From: Gilliamella sp. App4-10 | Lineage (GTDB): Bacteria > Pseudomonadota > Gammaproteobacteria > Enterobacterales > Orbaceae | NCBI RefSeq assembly: GCF_001690495.1 | Contig: NZ_LZGS01000010.1 | Location: 1 to 59,870, forward strand | DNA: 59,870 nucleotides | Direction of reading: 5' to 3' | In this document: positions 19,470 through 28,934 of the stretch, piece after piece | Position numbering within the stretch: position 1 is the stretch's first letter | How the letters are laid out: each line of letters starts with the position of its first letter | Translations under genes and position numbers: made by a program | Notes under the pieces: model-generated | What the model was told of the DNA's origin: nothing | Database searches by the model: none | What the model saw: only the letters and a program-made list of their open reading frames with translations

Positions 19470-20264
19470 TTAACCACCATTAAACACACTAGTAAAGCGT
19501 GATAATAACGAACGTTGCTCTTCTTTAGGCATGTTTTCAAGATTTGCTTGAATCAGCTGATCGACTTTTTGAGTTTCATCGGCTAAGCCCAATTCATTAT
19601 AAGCATTACGCATTAGAAGCAATGCTTCTTTAGTCGAATCGGTATCAGGGAACATAACTAGCATATTCGTTACACGATTAATTACTGCTACATAAGCTCC
19701 ACGTTTAGTATAAAACTGTGCAACTTTTAACTGATAGCGAGCCAACCTATTTTTCAAAAAAACAAGGCGTTTTTGTGCATCAGCTACATAGTGACTGGTT
19801 GGAAAGCTTGACACTAAATAAGTAAAATCTTTAAATGCTGCTGAGGCATAATCAGGATCACGGTCTGAGCGATCAACATTAAACCAACCTTGGATCATAT
19901 TATCATCTTGCGCCATATTTGAAATACCACGCATATAAATAACCCAATCAATATTTTGGTGAGTTGGGTTCAATTTTAAAAACCGATCAATTGACGCAAT
20001 TGCTAATGGTAAATCGGCGGATTTATAGTAAGCATAAATCAAATCAAGTTGCACTTGCTGAGAATAAGGACCAAATGGATAATTCTTGTCCATAGCCTCT
20101 AATACAGCAATACTAGATTTAATATTACCTTTTTCAAGCTCTGTTTTTGCTTTGTTATAAAGTTCAATTTCAGGTACATTTTCAACATTGGGCTTGGAAG
20201 AAGTACAGCCAATTAGTAAGCCACTTAAAGCAATAGCTAACAAAGAGTGTAAAGGTAATTTCAT
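19470..20264 (-). CDS. bamD: Outer-membrane assembly lipoprotein BamD
   Basis: 264 aa. Lipobox LIGC with Cys20, then TPR-like repeats: YNKAKTELEKGNIKSSIAVL, YPFGPYSQQVQLDLIYAYYK, and RYQLKVAQFYTKRGAYVAVI further on. These are hallmarks of BamD (YfiO), the essential partner of BamA in inserting beta-barrel proteins. It is divergent from rluD (92 bases between), an arrangement conserved in E. coli. Confidence 0.95.
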   Translation of the reverse strand: MKLPLHSLLAIALSGLLIGCTSSKPNVENVPEIELYNKAKTELEKGNIKSSIAVLEAMDKNYPFGPYSQQVQLDLIYAYYKSADLPLAIASIDRFLKLNPTHQNIDWVIYMRGISNMAQDDNMIQGWFNVDRSDRDPDYASAAFKDFTYLVSSFPTSHYVADAQKRLVFLKNRLARYQLKVAQFYTKRGAYVAVINRVTNMLVMFPDTDSTKEALLLMRNAYNELGLADETQKVDQLIQANLENMPKEEQRSLLSRFTSVFNGG

Positions 20265-20356
20265 TCAGTTTTCAATCCAAATTTAATTAAACATTAAAGG
20301 CCATGATTGGTATATAATACTCTAAAACAAAACAGCTTAAAATAGATAAATTACAC

Positions 20357-21331
20357 ATGCACAAGTTAAAATTATCAACCGAAATAGCACAAACTCAACT
20401 AGGCATGCGCTTAGATCAAGCATTATCAGCGCTTTTTCCTGATTACTCACGATCAAGAATAAAAGATTGGATAGTGAATAATAAAGTCACTGTCAACAAC
20501 GCCATCATCAACAAGCCCAAAGAAAGAGTGCTTGGTGGCGAAAAAATAACTATCAATGCTGAAATTGAAGAAGAAACTTATCACCAACCCGAAGACATAA
20601 AACTTGATATTGTTTATGAAGATGACGATATTTTAGTGATCAACAAACCTCGTGATTTAGTTGTGCACCCAGGCGCAGGTAATCCAGATGGTACGGTATT
20701 AAATGCCTTATTACATTATTATCCTGATATAGCGCGCGTACCGCGTGCCGGTATAGTGCATCGGCTAGATAAAGACACCACAGGCTTGATGGTGGTAGCT
20801 AAAACCGTTAATGCACAAACGCACTTAGTTGAATCGCTTCAACAACGTGAAATCACGCGCGAATATGAAGCTGTTGTTATGGGCATTATTACTGCAGGGG
20901 GGATGGTTGATCAGCCTATCACGCGCCATCCAACCAAACGAACTCATATGGCAGTATTTCCAACTGGCAAACCAGCGGTCACGCATTATCGAGTAATGGA
21001 AAAGTACCGCCTGCATACCCGCTTGCGTTTACGCTTAGAAACAGGGCGAACTCATCAAATTCGCGTACATATGGCACATATTGCCCACCCATTAGTTGGC
21101 GATCCACTCTATGGTGGAAGGCCAAGGCCGCCTAAAGGGGCTAGCGAATCATTTATTCAAACCTTGCGCAACTTTGACCGCCAAGCATTACATGCAACAA
21201 TGCTACGTTTATTCCATCCTATTACTGGAGATCAAATGGAATGGTATGCACCAATACCACAAGACATGCAAAAGTTAATTCAAGCTTTACAAGAAGATAC
21301 TGAACAGTACAAAGATGAACTAGATTGGTGA
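20357..21331 (+). CDS. rluD: 23S rRNA pseudouridine(1911/1915/1917) synthase
   Basis: 324 aa (E. coli 326). An N-terminal S4 domain (LDQALSALFPDYSRSRIKDW, ~18-37) comes before the RluA-type catalytic domain with HRLDKDTTGL, where Asp138 is the nucleophile, and RLRLETGRTHQIRVH. It modifies helix 69 of 23S rRNA. Its stop codon lies five bases before the pgeF ATG; the two are co-transcribed. A TATAAT at 20313-20318 may be the promoter -10. Confidence 0.96.
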   Translation: MHKLKLSTEIAQTQLGMRLDQALSALFPDYSRSRIKDWIVNNKVTVNNAIINKPKERVLGGEKITINAEIEEETYHQPEDIKLDIVYEDDDILVINKPRDLVVHPGAGNPDGTVLNALLHYYPDIARVPRAGIVHRLDKDTTGLMVVAKTVNAQTHLVESLQQREITREYEAVVMGIITAGGMVDQPITRHPTKRTHMAVFPTGKPAVTHYRVMEKYRLHTRLRLRLETGRTHQIRVHMAHIAHPLVGDPLYGGRPRPPKGASESFIQTLRNFDRQALHATMLRLFHPITGDQMEWYAPIPQDMQKLIQALQEDTEQYKDELDW

Positions 21332-21336
21332 TAATT

Positions 21337-22107
21337 ATGATTAAATCGATTTACCCATATTGGACAGCACCGAAAAACATCCACGCTTTTACCACAACAC
21401 GAACAGGAGGCGTTAGTCTAGCGCCATTTGCAAGTTTAAATATGGGAAATCGAACCGGTGATAATTTAGAACATATTGTTGAAAACCGCCGACGAATTAT
21501 TCAAACAGAACAAATACCAAGCGAACCCTATTGGTTAACTCAGATCCATAGCACCATAGCACTTGATATATCACAAATTGCCTTACAACCACCAATGGGC
21601 AATATCAATTCTCATCAATCGTTTGAAGCCGATGCTTCATATACAAATCAACCAAAACAAGTCAGCGTGGTACTAACCGCAGACTGCATGCCTGTATTAT
21701 TTTGTACAACAAAAGGTGATGAAGTTGCCGCCGCCCATGCGGGTTGGCGAGGATTATGTAATGGTATATTAGAAGAGACAGTTAAAAAATTTTCAAGCCC
21801 GCCATCAAAAATTATTGCTTGGATGGGACCTGCTATCAGTGCCAAAAAATTCGAAGTGGGTATTGAAGTCAAACAACAATTTGAAGAAGTCGATCCAAAA
21901 GCACAAATCGCATTCCGATTAATCGATTCAACTGAACAAAAATATCTAGCCAACCTCTATTTAATTGCTAAACAACGTTTACAAGCGCTGGGAATAACAC
22001 AGATTTTTGGTGGTGATTATTGTACTTATACTGAACAAGATAAGTTTTTTTCTTATCGGCGCGAAAACAATACTGGCAGAATGGCAACGATGATTTGGTT
22101 TGATTGA
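21337..22107 (+). CDS. pgeF: Peptidoglycan editing factor PgeF (YfiH, laccase-domain)
   Basis: 256 aa from ATG 21337. In-frame TTG 21325 and GTG 21328 overlap the rluD end and are less likely, since MIKSIYPYW fits the E. coli start MSKLIVPQW. Family motifs: STRxGG type (TTTRTGGVSLAPF), LTADCMPVLF with the metal Cys, AAAHAGWRG with the metal His, and GPAISAKKFEVG. The protein cleaves wrongly incorporated residues (L-Ser in place of L-Ala) from muropeptide precursors. It ends the rluD-pgeF operon; in E. coli clpB follows next, whereas here queE and queD intervene on the other strand. Confidence 0.92.
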   Translation: MIKSIYPYWTAPKNIHAFTTTRTGGVSLAPFASLNMGNRTGDNLEHIVENRRRIIQTEQIPSEPYWLTQIHSTIALDISQIALQPPMGNINSHQSFEADASYTNQPKQVSVVLTADCMPVLFCTTKGDEVAAAHAGWRGLCNGILEETVKKFSSPPSKIIAWMGPAISAKKFEVGIEVKQQFEEVDPKAQIAFRLIDSTEQKYLANLYLIAKQRLQALGITQIFGGDYCTYTEQDKFFSYRRENNTGRMATMIWFD

Positions 22108-22449
22108 TTTTATTATAAATCAATATGATACCTGATTCTGATAAAAATACACACTAATTTTTTATAATCGTCAAAAGTTAATATTGCCATTAATTCGACT
22201 TTGAAAATTGAGCAAGATTGGCACGCCAAACAAGGATGTTTAACGGGGCTATGCTTTGTCAGGAGAATTCATAGATAATACGTCAAAGCTGAGTGAAAAT
22301 TTTTCTGGAAAAATTTGAACATCTGAGCAAAACGAAGACGGTCTCGCAAAAGGGATTTGCTAACCTCTTTGCTCGGATGTTGATGTCGAAGTTATTTTTT
22401 ATCCAAAAGATAAAAGGTCCGAAACCTAAAGCACCCTAAAACAAAAAAT
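22108..22449. other. Structured intergenic region between convergent pgeF and queE
   Basis: 342 bases without a supported gene. AACATCTGAGCAAA (22318-22331) pairs with TTTGCTCGGATGTT (22368-22381), 14 bp with one G-U. Inside lies a smaller hairpin (GCAAA 22346-22350 with TTTGC 22356-22360). TTGGCACGCCAA at 22216-22227 is another short inverted repeat. The region is visibly richer in G and C than its surroundings and the structure ends near a TTATTTTTT run at 22392-22400. It could be a two-way terminator, a dispersed intergenic repeat or a small RNA; I cannot choose. Confidence 0.5.
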
Positions 22450-23064
22450 TTACTCAATGTCCGCAAATTTATGGCTTTGTACACTCAATAACCATTTATT
22501 ATTGATTCGGTTTTCATTGATTTGTCCTAATAGTTTAATGGTATCAAACATATTAAACACCCCATCTTTTTCGCATGGTGAAAGGTAATAGTGTTTTGCT
22601 TGAATATGGGTTTCGATGTATTGGCAAAAAGGAATAAAATCAATGTGATTTTCGGCAACAATTCGCACCTCATTGGCGGTAGGTTGTGCTATTTTTCGGT
22701 AGTGTGACCGATAACAAAACTTAGGGCTTAGAGCAATATAATCAATAAGCGGATCAATGTTGCCAAGCCCATTACTTTCAATGGCAATAAAATAACCTGC
22801 ATTTTTTAATGGTACAAGCAATTCAGGTAATGCTTTAACCATAGTAGGTTCGCCACCGGTAATAATGATATTTTTGCTTTTATATTCTCTAACTTTAGTC
22901 ATTAAAGCATCTACCGTAAATCGGGTAAATTGGCGGAAATTAGTATCACACCAAGCACAATTTAAATTGCATCCAGCAAAACGGATAAAAACAGCAGGCA
23001 TGCCAGTATTATAACCCTCGCCCTGTAAAGATTCGAAGATTTCAACGATACGAAATTCGATCAT
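22450..23064 (-). CDS. queE: 7-carboxy-7-deazaguanine synthase
   Basis: 204 aa, a small radical-SAM enzyme. C32-x3-C36-x2-C39 (CNLNCAWC) binds the iron-sulfur cluster; GEGYNTGMPAVFIRFAGCN before it and TGGEPT after it are QueE signatures. It converts 6-carboxytetrahydropterin to 7-carboxy-7-deazaguanine on the way to queuosine. Its start overlaps the queD stop by four bases (ATGA type), so translation is coupled to queD. QueC and QueF are not in the window. Confidence 0.95.
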   Translation of the reverse strand: MIEFRIVEIFESLQGEGYNTGMPAVFIRFAGCNLNCAWCDTNFRQFTRFTVDALMTKVREYKSKNIIITGGEPTMVKALPELLVPLKNAGYFIAIESNGLGNIDPLIDYIALSPKFCYRSHYRKIAQPTANEVRIVAENHIDFIPFCQYIETHIQAKHYYLSPCEKDGVFNMFDTIKLLGQINENRINNKWLLSVQSHKFADIE

Positions 23065-23489
23065 TTTTGGCTCCGGTGATATTCACAATATGAAGTTGGC
23101 GTTTCCCATAATTTGATCATCGAAACAGGCAAATATTGAGACAGACAATCAAATATAAATTTGCTCATTCCTTCGGCGGTTGTTCGGCATGGAAATGCGA
23201 AGATTTTTCGCTCCATTTCTTGCAGTAAAGTGGCAATACGGCACTCATTGGGGTTATTTTGGTTATAAAGGTAAGCATGATCCAGCGGATCGATAATATG
23301 CTGTTTGACAATTGTTTTTAGATCAGCATAATCCATGACCATATCTTGACTCGAACCATTATCGATAAGATCACCGCTAATTTCGACTAATAAGCGATAA
23401 GTATGACCGTGCAGATTATGGCACTTTTTATTGTGCCCATCTAACATATGACAAGCATCAAATTGAAACTCTTTGGCTATTTTGAACAT
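23061..23489 (-). CDS. queD: 6-carboxy-5,6,7,8-tetrahydropterin synthase
   Basis: 142 aa. Zinc ligands His14, His27 and His29 (DACHMLDGH, HNLHGHTY) and catalytic Cys23 (KKCHNLHGH) are all present, as is the HAYLYNQ stretch (LDHAYL). Somewhat longer than E. coli QueD (121 aa) because of an insertion before residue ~95 (NECRIATLLQEME). It makes 6-carboxytetrahydropterin from dihydroneopterin triphosphate. First gene of queD-queE, preceded by a preQ1-I-like aptamer that overlaps its ribosome binding site. Confidence 0.95.
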   Translation of the reverse strand: MFKIAKEFQFDACHMLDGHNKKCHNLHGHTYRLLVEISGDLIDNGSSQDMVMDYADLKTIVKQHIIDPLDHAYLYNQNNPNECRIATLLQEMERKIFAFPCRTTAEGMSKFIFDCLSQYLPVSMIKLWETPTSYCEYHRSQK

Positions 23490-23496
23490 TTTATAT

Positions 23497-23533
23497 TCCT
23501 AGTTTTTTTACGTGGGATGGATTACGAACCACG
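23497..23533 (-). promoter_or_regulatory. preQ1-I-type riboswitch before queD-queE
   Basis: On the minus strand CGTGG (23533-23529) pairs with CCACG (23515-23511) to form stem P1. The loop begins TTC, as in the class I aptamer, and CCC precedes the 3' strand. The stem is followed by TAAAAAAACTAGGA (23510-23497), matching the conserved A-rich tail ending in ACUA. B. subtilis has GGTTC...CCC...AAAAAACTAA in the same order. The AGGA at 23500-23497 is the queD ribosome binding site, seven bases before its ATG, so folding of the tail into pseudoknot stem P2 would hide it. The exact P2 partners are not clear to me. The downstream genes make preQ1 precursors, as expected. Confidence 0.78.
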
Positions 23534-23727
23534 GTTAGCAAACCTAACAAAATAAAGACGCTAATATAATAGATCAAAGCTGATTTGTCATCTTGCAAGT
23601 TTTATTTAAAACAACATTAAGTGGTAATTGCTTGAATTGTGGTAACCTTTATTTTTGACGCTAATTAAGCTTTAAACACTTGCTGATCTTGCTGTACAAA
23701 TTTTATAAAAAATATTCTGAATTTGCT

Positions 23728-23755
23728 CTTGAAATTTAGCTTGCAACACACATTT
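23728..23755 (+). promoter_or_regulatory. Sigma-32 (heat-shock) promoter of clpB
   Basis: CTTGAAA at 23728-23734 equals the sigma-32 -35 consensus. After 13 bases ACACATTT (23748-23755) matches six of eight positions of the -10 consensus CCCCATNT. The spacing is right and clpB is a classic RpoH target. It lies ~70 bases upstream of the clpB ATG. Confidence 0.65.
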
Positions 23756-23824
23756 AGATCACATGCAAATGGGTTGAATGTGTTTAGCATTGAATCCAAA
23801 TCTATTACTCAGGAGATAAATACT

Positions 23825-26395
23825 ATGAGGTTAGATAAATTAACAAACAAGTTTCAACAAGCTTTAGCTAGTGCGCAGTCTATTGCATTGGGTAAAGACA
23901 ATCAATATATAGAGCCTGTGCATGTCCTATCAGCCATGCTTAATCAAGAAGGTAGCAGTATAACACCATTATTGACTACTGCTGGTGCAAATGTTGCTAT
24001 TTTGCAACAAGAATTAACACAAGCCATTGATCGATTACCCCAAGTTCAAGGTGTTGGTGGGGATGTTATGCCATCCCAAGAGTTTATTCGCGTATTAAAT
24101 CTATGCGACAAATTATCCCAAAAAAATGGCGATAGCTATATATCATCAGAACTTTTTATATTAGCCGCTTTAGAAGACAAAGGTAGCTTAAGTGATATTC
24201 TTAAAAGGTCAGGCGTCAATAAAGACAAATTTAGCCAAGCAGTCAATCAAATAAGAGGTAGTGATAACGTGAACGACCCTAATGCAGAAGATCAACGTGG
24301 TGCTCTTAAAAAATATACTATTGATTTAACTCAACGAGCAGAACAAGGTAAGCTTGATCCTGTTATTGGTCGTGATGAAGAAATTCGCCGAACAATTCAG
24401 GTATTACAGCGTCGTACTAAAAATAATCCGGTATTAATTGGTGAACCAGGTGTCGGTAAAACCGCCATTGTGGAAGGTTTAGCTCAACGTATTGTTAACC
24501 GAGAAGTGCCTGAAGGATTGCGAAATAAACGCGTTTTATCATTAGACATGGGTGCATTAATTGCAGGTGCTAAATATCGTGGTGAATTTGAAGAACGGTT
24601 AAAAGCCGTGCTTAAAGACTTAGCAAAAGAAGAAGGTCGCATTATATTGTTTATCGACGAAATCCATACCATGGTTGGTGCAGGTAAAAGCGATGGTGCA
24701 ATGGATGCTGGTAATATGCTAAAACCTGCATTAGCGCGTGGAGAATTGCACTGCGTGGGCGCAACAACACTTGATGAATATCGTCAATATATCGAAAAAG
24801 ATCCAGCGTTAGAACGTCGTTTCCAAAAAGTCTATGTTGCCGAGCCAACAGTTGAAGATACCATTGCCATTTTGCGTGGATTAAAAGAACGTTATGAACT
24901 GCATCACCATGTGCAAATTACCGATCCAGCAATTGTGGCGGCGGCCACGTTATCGCATCGTTATATTTCTGATCGCATGTTACCTGATAAAGCAATTGAC
25001 TTAATTGACGAAGCTGCATCTAGTATTCGTATGCAAATGGATTCAAAACCGGAATCTTTAGATCGACTTGAAAGGCGTATAATTCAACTTAAACTTGAGC
25101 AACAAGCGCTTAAAAAAGAGTCTGACGATGCTAGTAAAAAACGTCTTGAGATGTTAAACGATGAACTTTCTGAAAAAGAAAAGGAATATGCATCACTTGA
25201 AGAAGAATGGAAAGCAGAAAAGGCAGCCGTTTCGGGCACGCAAAGCATCAAAGCTGAACTGGAAAAAGCGCGAACAGAAATAGAGCAAGCACGTCGAGCC
25301 GGCGACTTGAGCAAAATGTCTGAATTACAATACGGCAAAATACCAGAGCTCGAAAAGAAACTTGCTTCAGCAACCCAGTTAGAAGGCAAGACAATGAAGT
25401 TATTGCGTAACAAAGTGACCGATAACGAAATTGCCGAAGTGTTATCTAAAGCGACAGGTATTCCTGTTTCTAGAATGCTTGAGAGCGAAAAAGATAAATT
25501 ATTACATATGGAAGATGCTTTACATAAACGCGTCATTGGTCAAAATGAAGCGGTATTAGCGGTTGCCAATGCGATTCGTCGTAGTCGGGCTGGACTTTCT
25601 GATCCAAACAAACCAATTGGGTCGTTCCTATTCTTAGGACCAACAGGGGTCGGTAAAACCGAGCTTTGCAAATCACTGGCTAACTTTATGTTTGATAGCG
25701 AGGATGCCATGGTGCGTATTGATATGTCAGAGTTTATGGAAAAACACTCCGTCGCTCGCTTAATTGGTGCACCTCCCGGTTATGTTGGTTATGAAGAAGG
25801 TGGGTACTTAACTGAAGCCGTTAGACGTCGACCTTATTCAGTCATTTTACTTGATGAGGTCGAAAAAGCCCATCCAGATGTCTTTAATATCTTACTGCAA
25901 GTTCTGGATGATGGACGCTTAACCGATGGCCAAGGTCGCACGGTTGATTTTCGTAATACCGTCATAATTATGACATCAAACTTAGGATCTGATCTAATTC
26001 AAGGTCAAGTTGAGCTAAGTTATGACGAAATGAAAGCGCTAGTGATGACAGTTGTGACTAAACACTTTAGACCAGAATTTATCAATCGTATTGACGAAAC
26101 AGTGGTATTCCATCCACTTGGTCAAGAAAATATCAAAGCGATTGCAAAAATTCAATTAGCACACGTTGAAAAACGTTTAGATGAACGTGGTTACCAATTG
26201 GATATCTCGGATGCAGCGTTGGAACAACTTGCTAAAGTCGGCTTCGACCCAATTTATGGAGCAAGACCGCTGAAACGCGCGATCCAACAAGAGATCGAAA
26301 ACCCATTGGCACAGCAAATACTGTCTGGCAAATTAGTCCCGGGTAAAACTATCCATCTTGATTTAGTTGGTGACAACATAGAAGCTAAACAGTAA
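23825..26395 (+). CDS. clpB: ATP-dependent disaggregase ClpB
   Basis: 857 aa from ATG 23825, exactly the E. coli length; AGGAG lies ten bases before it. The frame is open for 34 codons upstream, but those codons contain the promoter and leader. Layout: N domain to ~145, first AAA+ module with GEPGVGKT at 206-213, a coiled-coil middle domain (~410-520, [20 protein letters not shown]), and a second AAA+ module with GPTGVGKT at 605-612 and the pore loop GYVGYEEGG. It dissolves protein aggregates together with DnaK. A large antisense frame over the coiled coil is a codon-bias shadow. Confidence 0.98.
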   Translation: MRLDKLTNKFQQALASAQSIALGKDNQYIEPVHVLSAMLNQEGSSITPLLTTAGANVAILQQELTQAIDRLPQVQGVGGDVMPSQEFIRVLNLCDKLSQKNGDSYISSELFILAALEDKGSLSDILKRSGVNKDKFSQAVNQIRGSDNVNDPNAEDQRGALKKYTIDLTQRAEQGKLDPVIGRDEEIRRTIQVLQRRTKNNPVLIGEPGVGKTAIVEGLAQRIVNREVPEGLRNKRVLSLDMGALIAGAKYRGEFEERLKAVLKDLAKEEGRIILFIDEIHTMVGAGKSDGAMDAGNMLKPALARGELHCVGATTLDEYRQYIEKDPALERRFQKVYVAEPTVEDTIAILRGLKERYELHHHVQITDPAIVAAATLSHRYISDRMLPDKAIDLIDEAASSIRMQMDSKPESLDRLERRIIQLKLEQQALKKESDDASKKRLEMLNDELSEKEKEYASLEEEWKAEKAAVSGTQSIKAELEKARTEIEQARRAGDLSKMSELQYGKIPELEKKLASATQLEGKTMKLLRNKVTDNEIAEVLSKATGIPVSRMLESEKDKLLHMEDALHKRVIGQNEAVLAVANAIRRSRAGLSDPNKPIGSFLFLGPTGVGKTELCKSLANFMFDSEDAMVRIDMSEFMEKHSVARLIGAPPGYVGYEEGGYLTEAVRRRPYSVILLDEVEKAHPDVFNILLQVLDDGRLTDGQGRTVDFRNTVIIMTSNLGSDLIQGQVELSYDEMKALVMTVVTKHFRPEFINRIDETVVFHPLGQENIKAIAKIQLAHVEKRLDERGYQLDISDAALEQLAKVGFDPIYGARPLKRAIQQEIENPLAQQILSGKLVPGKTIHLDLVGDNIEAKQ

Positions 26396-26411
26396 TTAAC
26401 CATCAAATGAC

Positions 26412-26439
26412 AAACCGACCTTTTAGGGTCGGTTTTTAT
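26412..26439 (+). terminator. Intrinsic terminator after clpB
   Basis: AAACCGACC (26412-26420) pairs perfectly with GGTCGGTTT (26427-26435), loop TTTTAG, with the T run continuing to 26437. It begins 17 bases after the clpB stop codon. Confidence 0.92.
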
Positions 26440-26657
26440 AAAAATATAAATAATTAACTTGAAAGCTTTTTGTAAAAGCCCAATTAAGCTAGTTTTTGTT
26501 ATTTATAAAAAATAACAACCCCTAACTATTTTGTCGCACGTGTTTATCATTAAGTAAATTTAATTTTTTGCCCAACGATAATAACTTTTTTTTATTATAA
26601 ATTTATGTCAGAACACGTTATATTATGATCTTAGATAAAAACTGGGAAAAATGAATC

Positions 26658-27446
26658 ATGAAGCAGTTATTAAAAACGTTTGCCATTTTGAGTTGTTTAG
26701 GTTTACCAGTATTAAGTTATGCAACATTGCCAGAATCGATTAAAGTTGGGACGGATACGTCTTATGCACCTTTTGATTTTATTGATGCTAATGGTGATAT
26801 CACCGGTTTTAATATCGAAATCACTAAAGCCCTGTGTGAAAAAGTCAACATTAAATGCACTTTTCAATCGACTGATTTCGATGCGCTGATCCCTTCATTA
26901 TTATCAAGAAAGATCGATATGATTTCGTCATCGCTTATGATGACTGAAAAGCGTAAAAAGCAGATTGCTTTTTCTGATGAGATTTTTATAACTTATTCGC
27001 GTTTGATTGTTAAAGAAGGTTCTCATTTAATGCCTAATGCCGAATCGTTAAAAGGTAAGCGCGTTGGGGTTGAACAAGGTACTTCGCAAGAACATTTTGC
27101 CAACGAAATGTGGCGACCTAATGGGGTGGTGATTGTGCCTTACCAAAATCAGTTGCAAGTATTTTCGGATTTAGTAGCAGGTCGTTTAGATGCGGCATTA
27201 CAAGACGAAGTTACTGGCAGTCATGCCTTTTTAAAACAGCCACAAGGTAAAGGTTTTGTTTTTGCTGGCGATGGATTGAAAGATGCTGACTATTTTGATG
27301 TCGGCGCAGGACTTGGTTTTCGTAACAATGATAACGAATTGCGCGAAGCCTTTAATCAGGCTTTAAAAGACATTTTAGCAGATGGTACTTACCAAAAAAT
27401 TAATAATAAGTACTTTGATTTTAATGTGTATAGTAATAAAAAATAA
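26658..27446 (+). CDS. Polar amino-acid ABC transporter, periplasmic binding protein (HisJ/ArgT type)
   Basis: 262 aa. A signal peptide is clear (KQLLKTFAILSCLGLPVLSYA, cleavage after about residue 22). The mature part shows the family motifs VGTDTSYAPFDFIDANG, GFNIEITKALCEK, and SSSLMMTEKRKKQIAFSDE. Closest by memory to HisJ/ArgT, which bind histidine, lysine, arginine and ornithine; the exact ligand cannot be read from sequence. It is first in an operon with two permease genes, the next starting four bases after its stop. An AT hairpin (26496-26518) lies upstream. Confidence 0.88.
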   Translation: MKQLLKTFAILSCLGLPVLSYATLPESIKVGTDTSYAPFDFIDANGDITGFNIEITKALCEKVNIKCTFQSTDFDALIPSLLSRKIDMISSSLMMTEKRKKQIAFSDEIFITYSRLIVKEGSHLMPNAESLKGKRVGVEQGTSQEHFANEMWRPNGVVIVPYQNQLQVFSDLVAGRLDAALQDEVTGSHAFLKQPQGKGFVFAGDGLKDADYFDVGAGLGFRNNDNELREAFNQALKDILADGTYQKINNKYFDFNVYSNKK

Positions 27447-27449
27447 ACC

Positions 27450-28133
27450 ATGCAGGGTTATATTGCGTTAATTTGCCAAGGCGCATGGCTAACCATTATT
27501 TTAGCGCTAGCATCGCTGCTGTTAGCTATGCTACTTGGCATTGTTTGTGCACTGGGCAAGCTGACCGATTCTAAAGTGTGTAATGTGATTTGTCAGGCTT
27601 ATACATCGTTAATTCGAGGCGTGCCTGATTTAGTCCTAATGATGTTGATATTTTTTGGTTTACAATTTTTGGTTAATAATATTACCGATTATCTTAACGC
27701 CCCTTTTATTGAAGTTGATCCGTTAATGGCTGGTATTTTTACATTAGGCTTTATTTATGGCGCATATTTTACCGAAACCTTCCGAGGTGCTTATCTTGCG
27801 GTGCCTAAAAATACGTTAGCGGCAGCAAAAGCACTTGGGTTGAGTAAAGTACAAGTTTTTCGATATGTGATGTTTCCTTTGATGATGCGCTTTGCCTTGC
27901 CGGGGATTGCGAATAATTGGTTAGTAGTGTTAAAGGCTACAGCATTGGTGTCGCTACTGGGATTATCGGATTTAGTCAAAGCTACTAAAAACGCAGGTGA
28001 AGCGTTGTATCAGCCTTTGTTATTTGCTTTGATTGCTGGGGCATTTTATCTATTTTTTACGTCAATATCGAATATCATTTTATGGTGGCTGGAACGGCGT
28101 TATTCCATTGGCACAATCAAAACTAAGTTATAA
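27450..28133 (+). CDS. Polar amino-acid ABC transporter permease (HisQ type)
   Basis: 227 aa with about five membrane segments. The cytoplasmic EAA loop that docks on the ATPase reads AAAKALGLSKVQVFRYVMFP, and SLIRGVPDLVLMMLIFFG is typical of HisQ. It forms a heterodimer with the next gene product. Begins three bases after the binding protein gene and ends six bases before the second permease. Confidence 0.88.
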   Translation: MQGYIALICQGAWLTIILALASLLLAMLLGIVCALGKLTDSKVCNVICQAYTSLIRGVPDLVLMMLIFFGLQFLVNNITDYLNAPFIEVDPLMAGIFTLGFIYGAYFTETFRGAYLAVPKNTLAAAKALGLSKVQVFRYVMFPLMMRFALPGIANNWLVVLKATALVSLLGLSDLVKATKNAGEALYQPLLFALIAGAFYLFFTSISNIILWWLERRYSIGTIKTKL

Positions 28134-28139
28134 GAATTC

Positions 28140-28862
28140 ATGCTAGAAATTATTCAACAATATTGGCAGGCACTATTATGGACTGATGGTTATAATCTTA
28201 CCGGTCTTGCGATGACGCTGTGGATTTTGATTTTATCGGTTTTAATGGGGGGAATTTTGTCACTAGGGTTAGCGGTAGGGCGAAATTCGCAAAATAAACT
28301 GATTAAATTGCCTATTTGGCTGTTTACTTATGTTTTCCGTGGCACACCTTTATATGTGCAGTTACTAATTATTTATACTGGCATTTATACTTTGAGTATG
28401 GTTAAAAATCATGCTTGGCTAAATGATTTTTTTCAAAGTGGAATAAATTGTACGGTGTTAGCCTTTACCCTAAATACCTGCGCCTATACCACCGAAGTTT
28501 TTGCAGGCGCTATTCGCAATGTGCCTAGTGGTGAAGTGCAAGCCGCAACCGCGCTTGGGTTTAACCGCATTCAGCAATATCGTTATATTATTTTGCCAAG
28601 AGCGTTTCGTATTGCTCTACCGGCTTATAGTAATGAGGTGATTTTTATGTTGCATTCAACGGCGCTGGCCTTTACGGTCACCGTGCCGGATGTGATGAAA
28701 ATTGCGCGCGATATTTATGCCGAAACATATCAACCCTTTCAAGCTTTTGGCATTGCAGCGGTAATTTATCTTTGTGTGAGTTTTACGTTAATTTTTGGTT
28801 TTAAAAGGTTAGAAAAGCGTTGTTTGGCTTTTCAGCAGGTTAACGGGCAAAGCAACTTATAA
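28140..28862 (+). CDS. Polar amino-acid ABC transporter permease (HisM type)
   Basis: 240 aa, about five membrane segments, EAA loop EVQAATALGFNRIQQYRYII and YVFRGTPLYVQLLIIYTGIY as in HisM. Last gene of the three-gene operon. In enterics hisP, the ATPase gene, follows hisM; here the next gene is on the other strand and is unrelated, so the ATPase must be supplied from elsewhere in the genome. Confidence 0.88.
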   Translation: MLEIIQQYWQALLWTDGYNLTGLAMTLWILILSVLMGGILSLGLAVGRNSQNKLIKLPIWLFTYVFRGTPLYVQLLIIYTGIYTLSMVKNHAWLNDFFQSGINCTVLAFTLNTCAYTTEVFAGAIRNVPSGEVQAATALGFNRIQQYRYIILPRAFRIALPAYSNEVIFMLHSTALAFTVTVPDVMKIARDIYAETYQPFQAFGIAAVIYLCVSFTLIFGFKRLEKRCLAFQQVNGQSNL

Positions 28863-28934
28863 TGTTATTTAAATTATAGATTCATTCATCCATGCATTTA
28901 TATTTTATCAATCAATTGATTGATTGAAATAAAA

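Larger units (their letters stand above)
23490..23824. other. Intergenic region between divergent queD and clpB
   Basis: 335 bases. It contains the queD leader with the preQ1-I-like aptamer at 23497-23533. A short inverted repeat (GGTTAGCAAACC, 23533-23544) follows, then AT-rich DNA that must hold the queD promoter. The clpB heat-shock promoter is at 23728-23755. AGGAG at 23811-23815 is the clpB ribosome binding site. No further gene is seen. Confidence 0.6.

Noticed and set aside
23723-23824. Longer N-terminus for ClpB (34 extra codons)
   Set aside because: These codons contain the sigma-32 promoter and the ribosome binding site; the protein from ATG 23825 has exactly the E. coli length and start.
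25084-25536. 150-codon open frame antisense to clpB
   Set aside because: It lies opposite the coiled-coil middle domain, is Ser-rich as expected for the complement of Glu/Lys/Ala codons, and has no ribosome binding site. Treated as a shadow of clpB.
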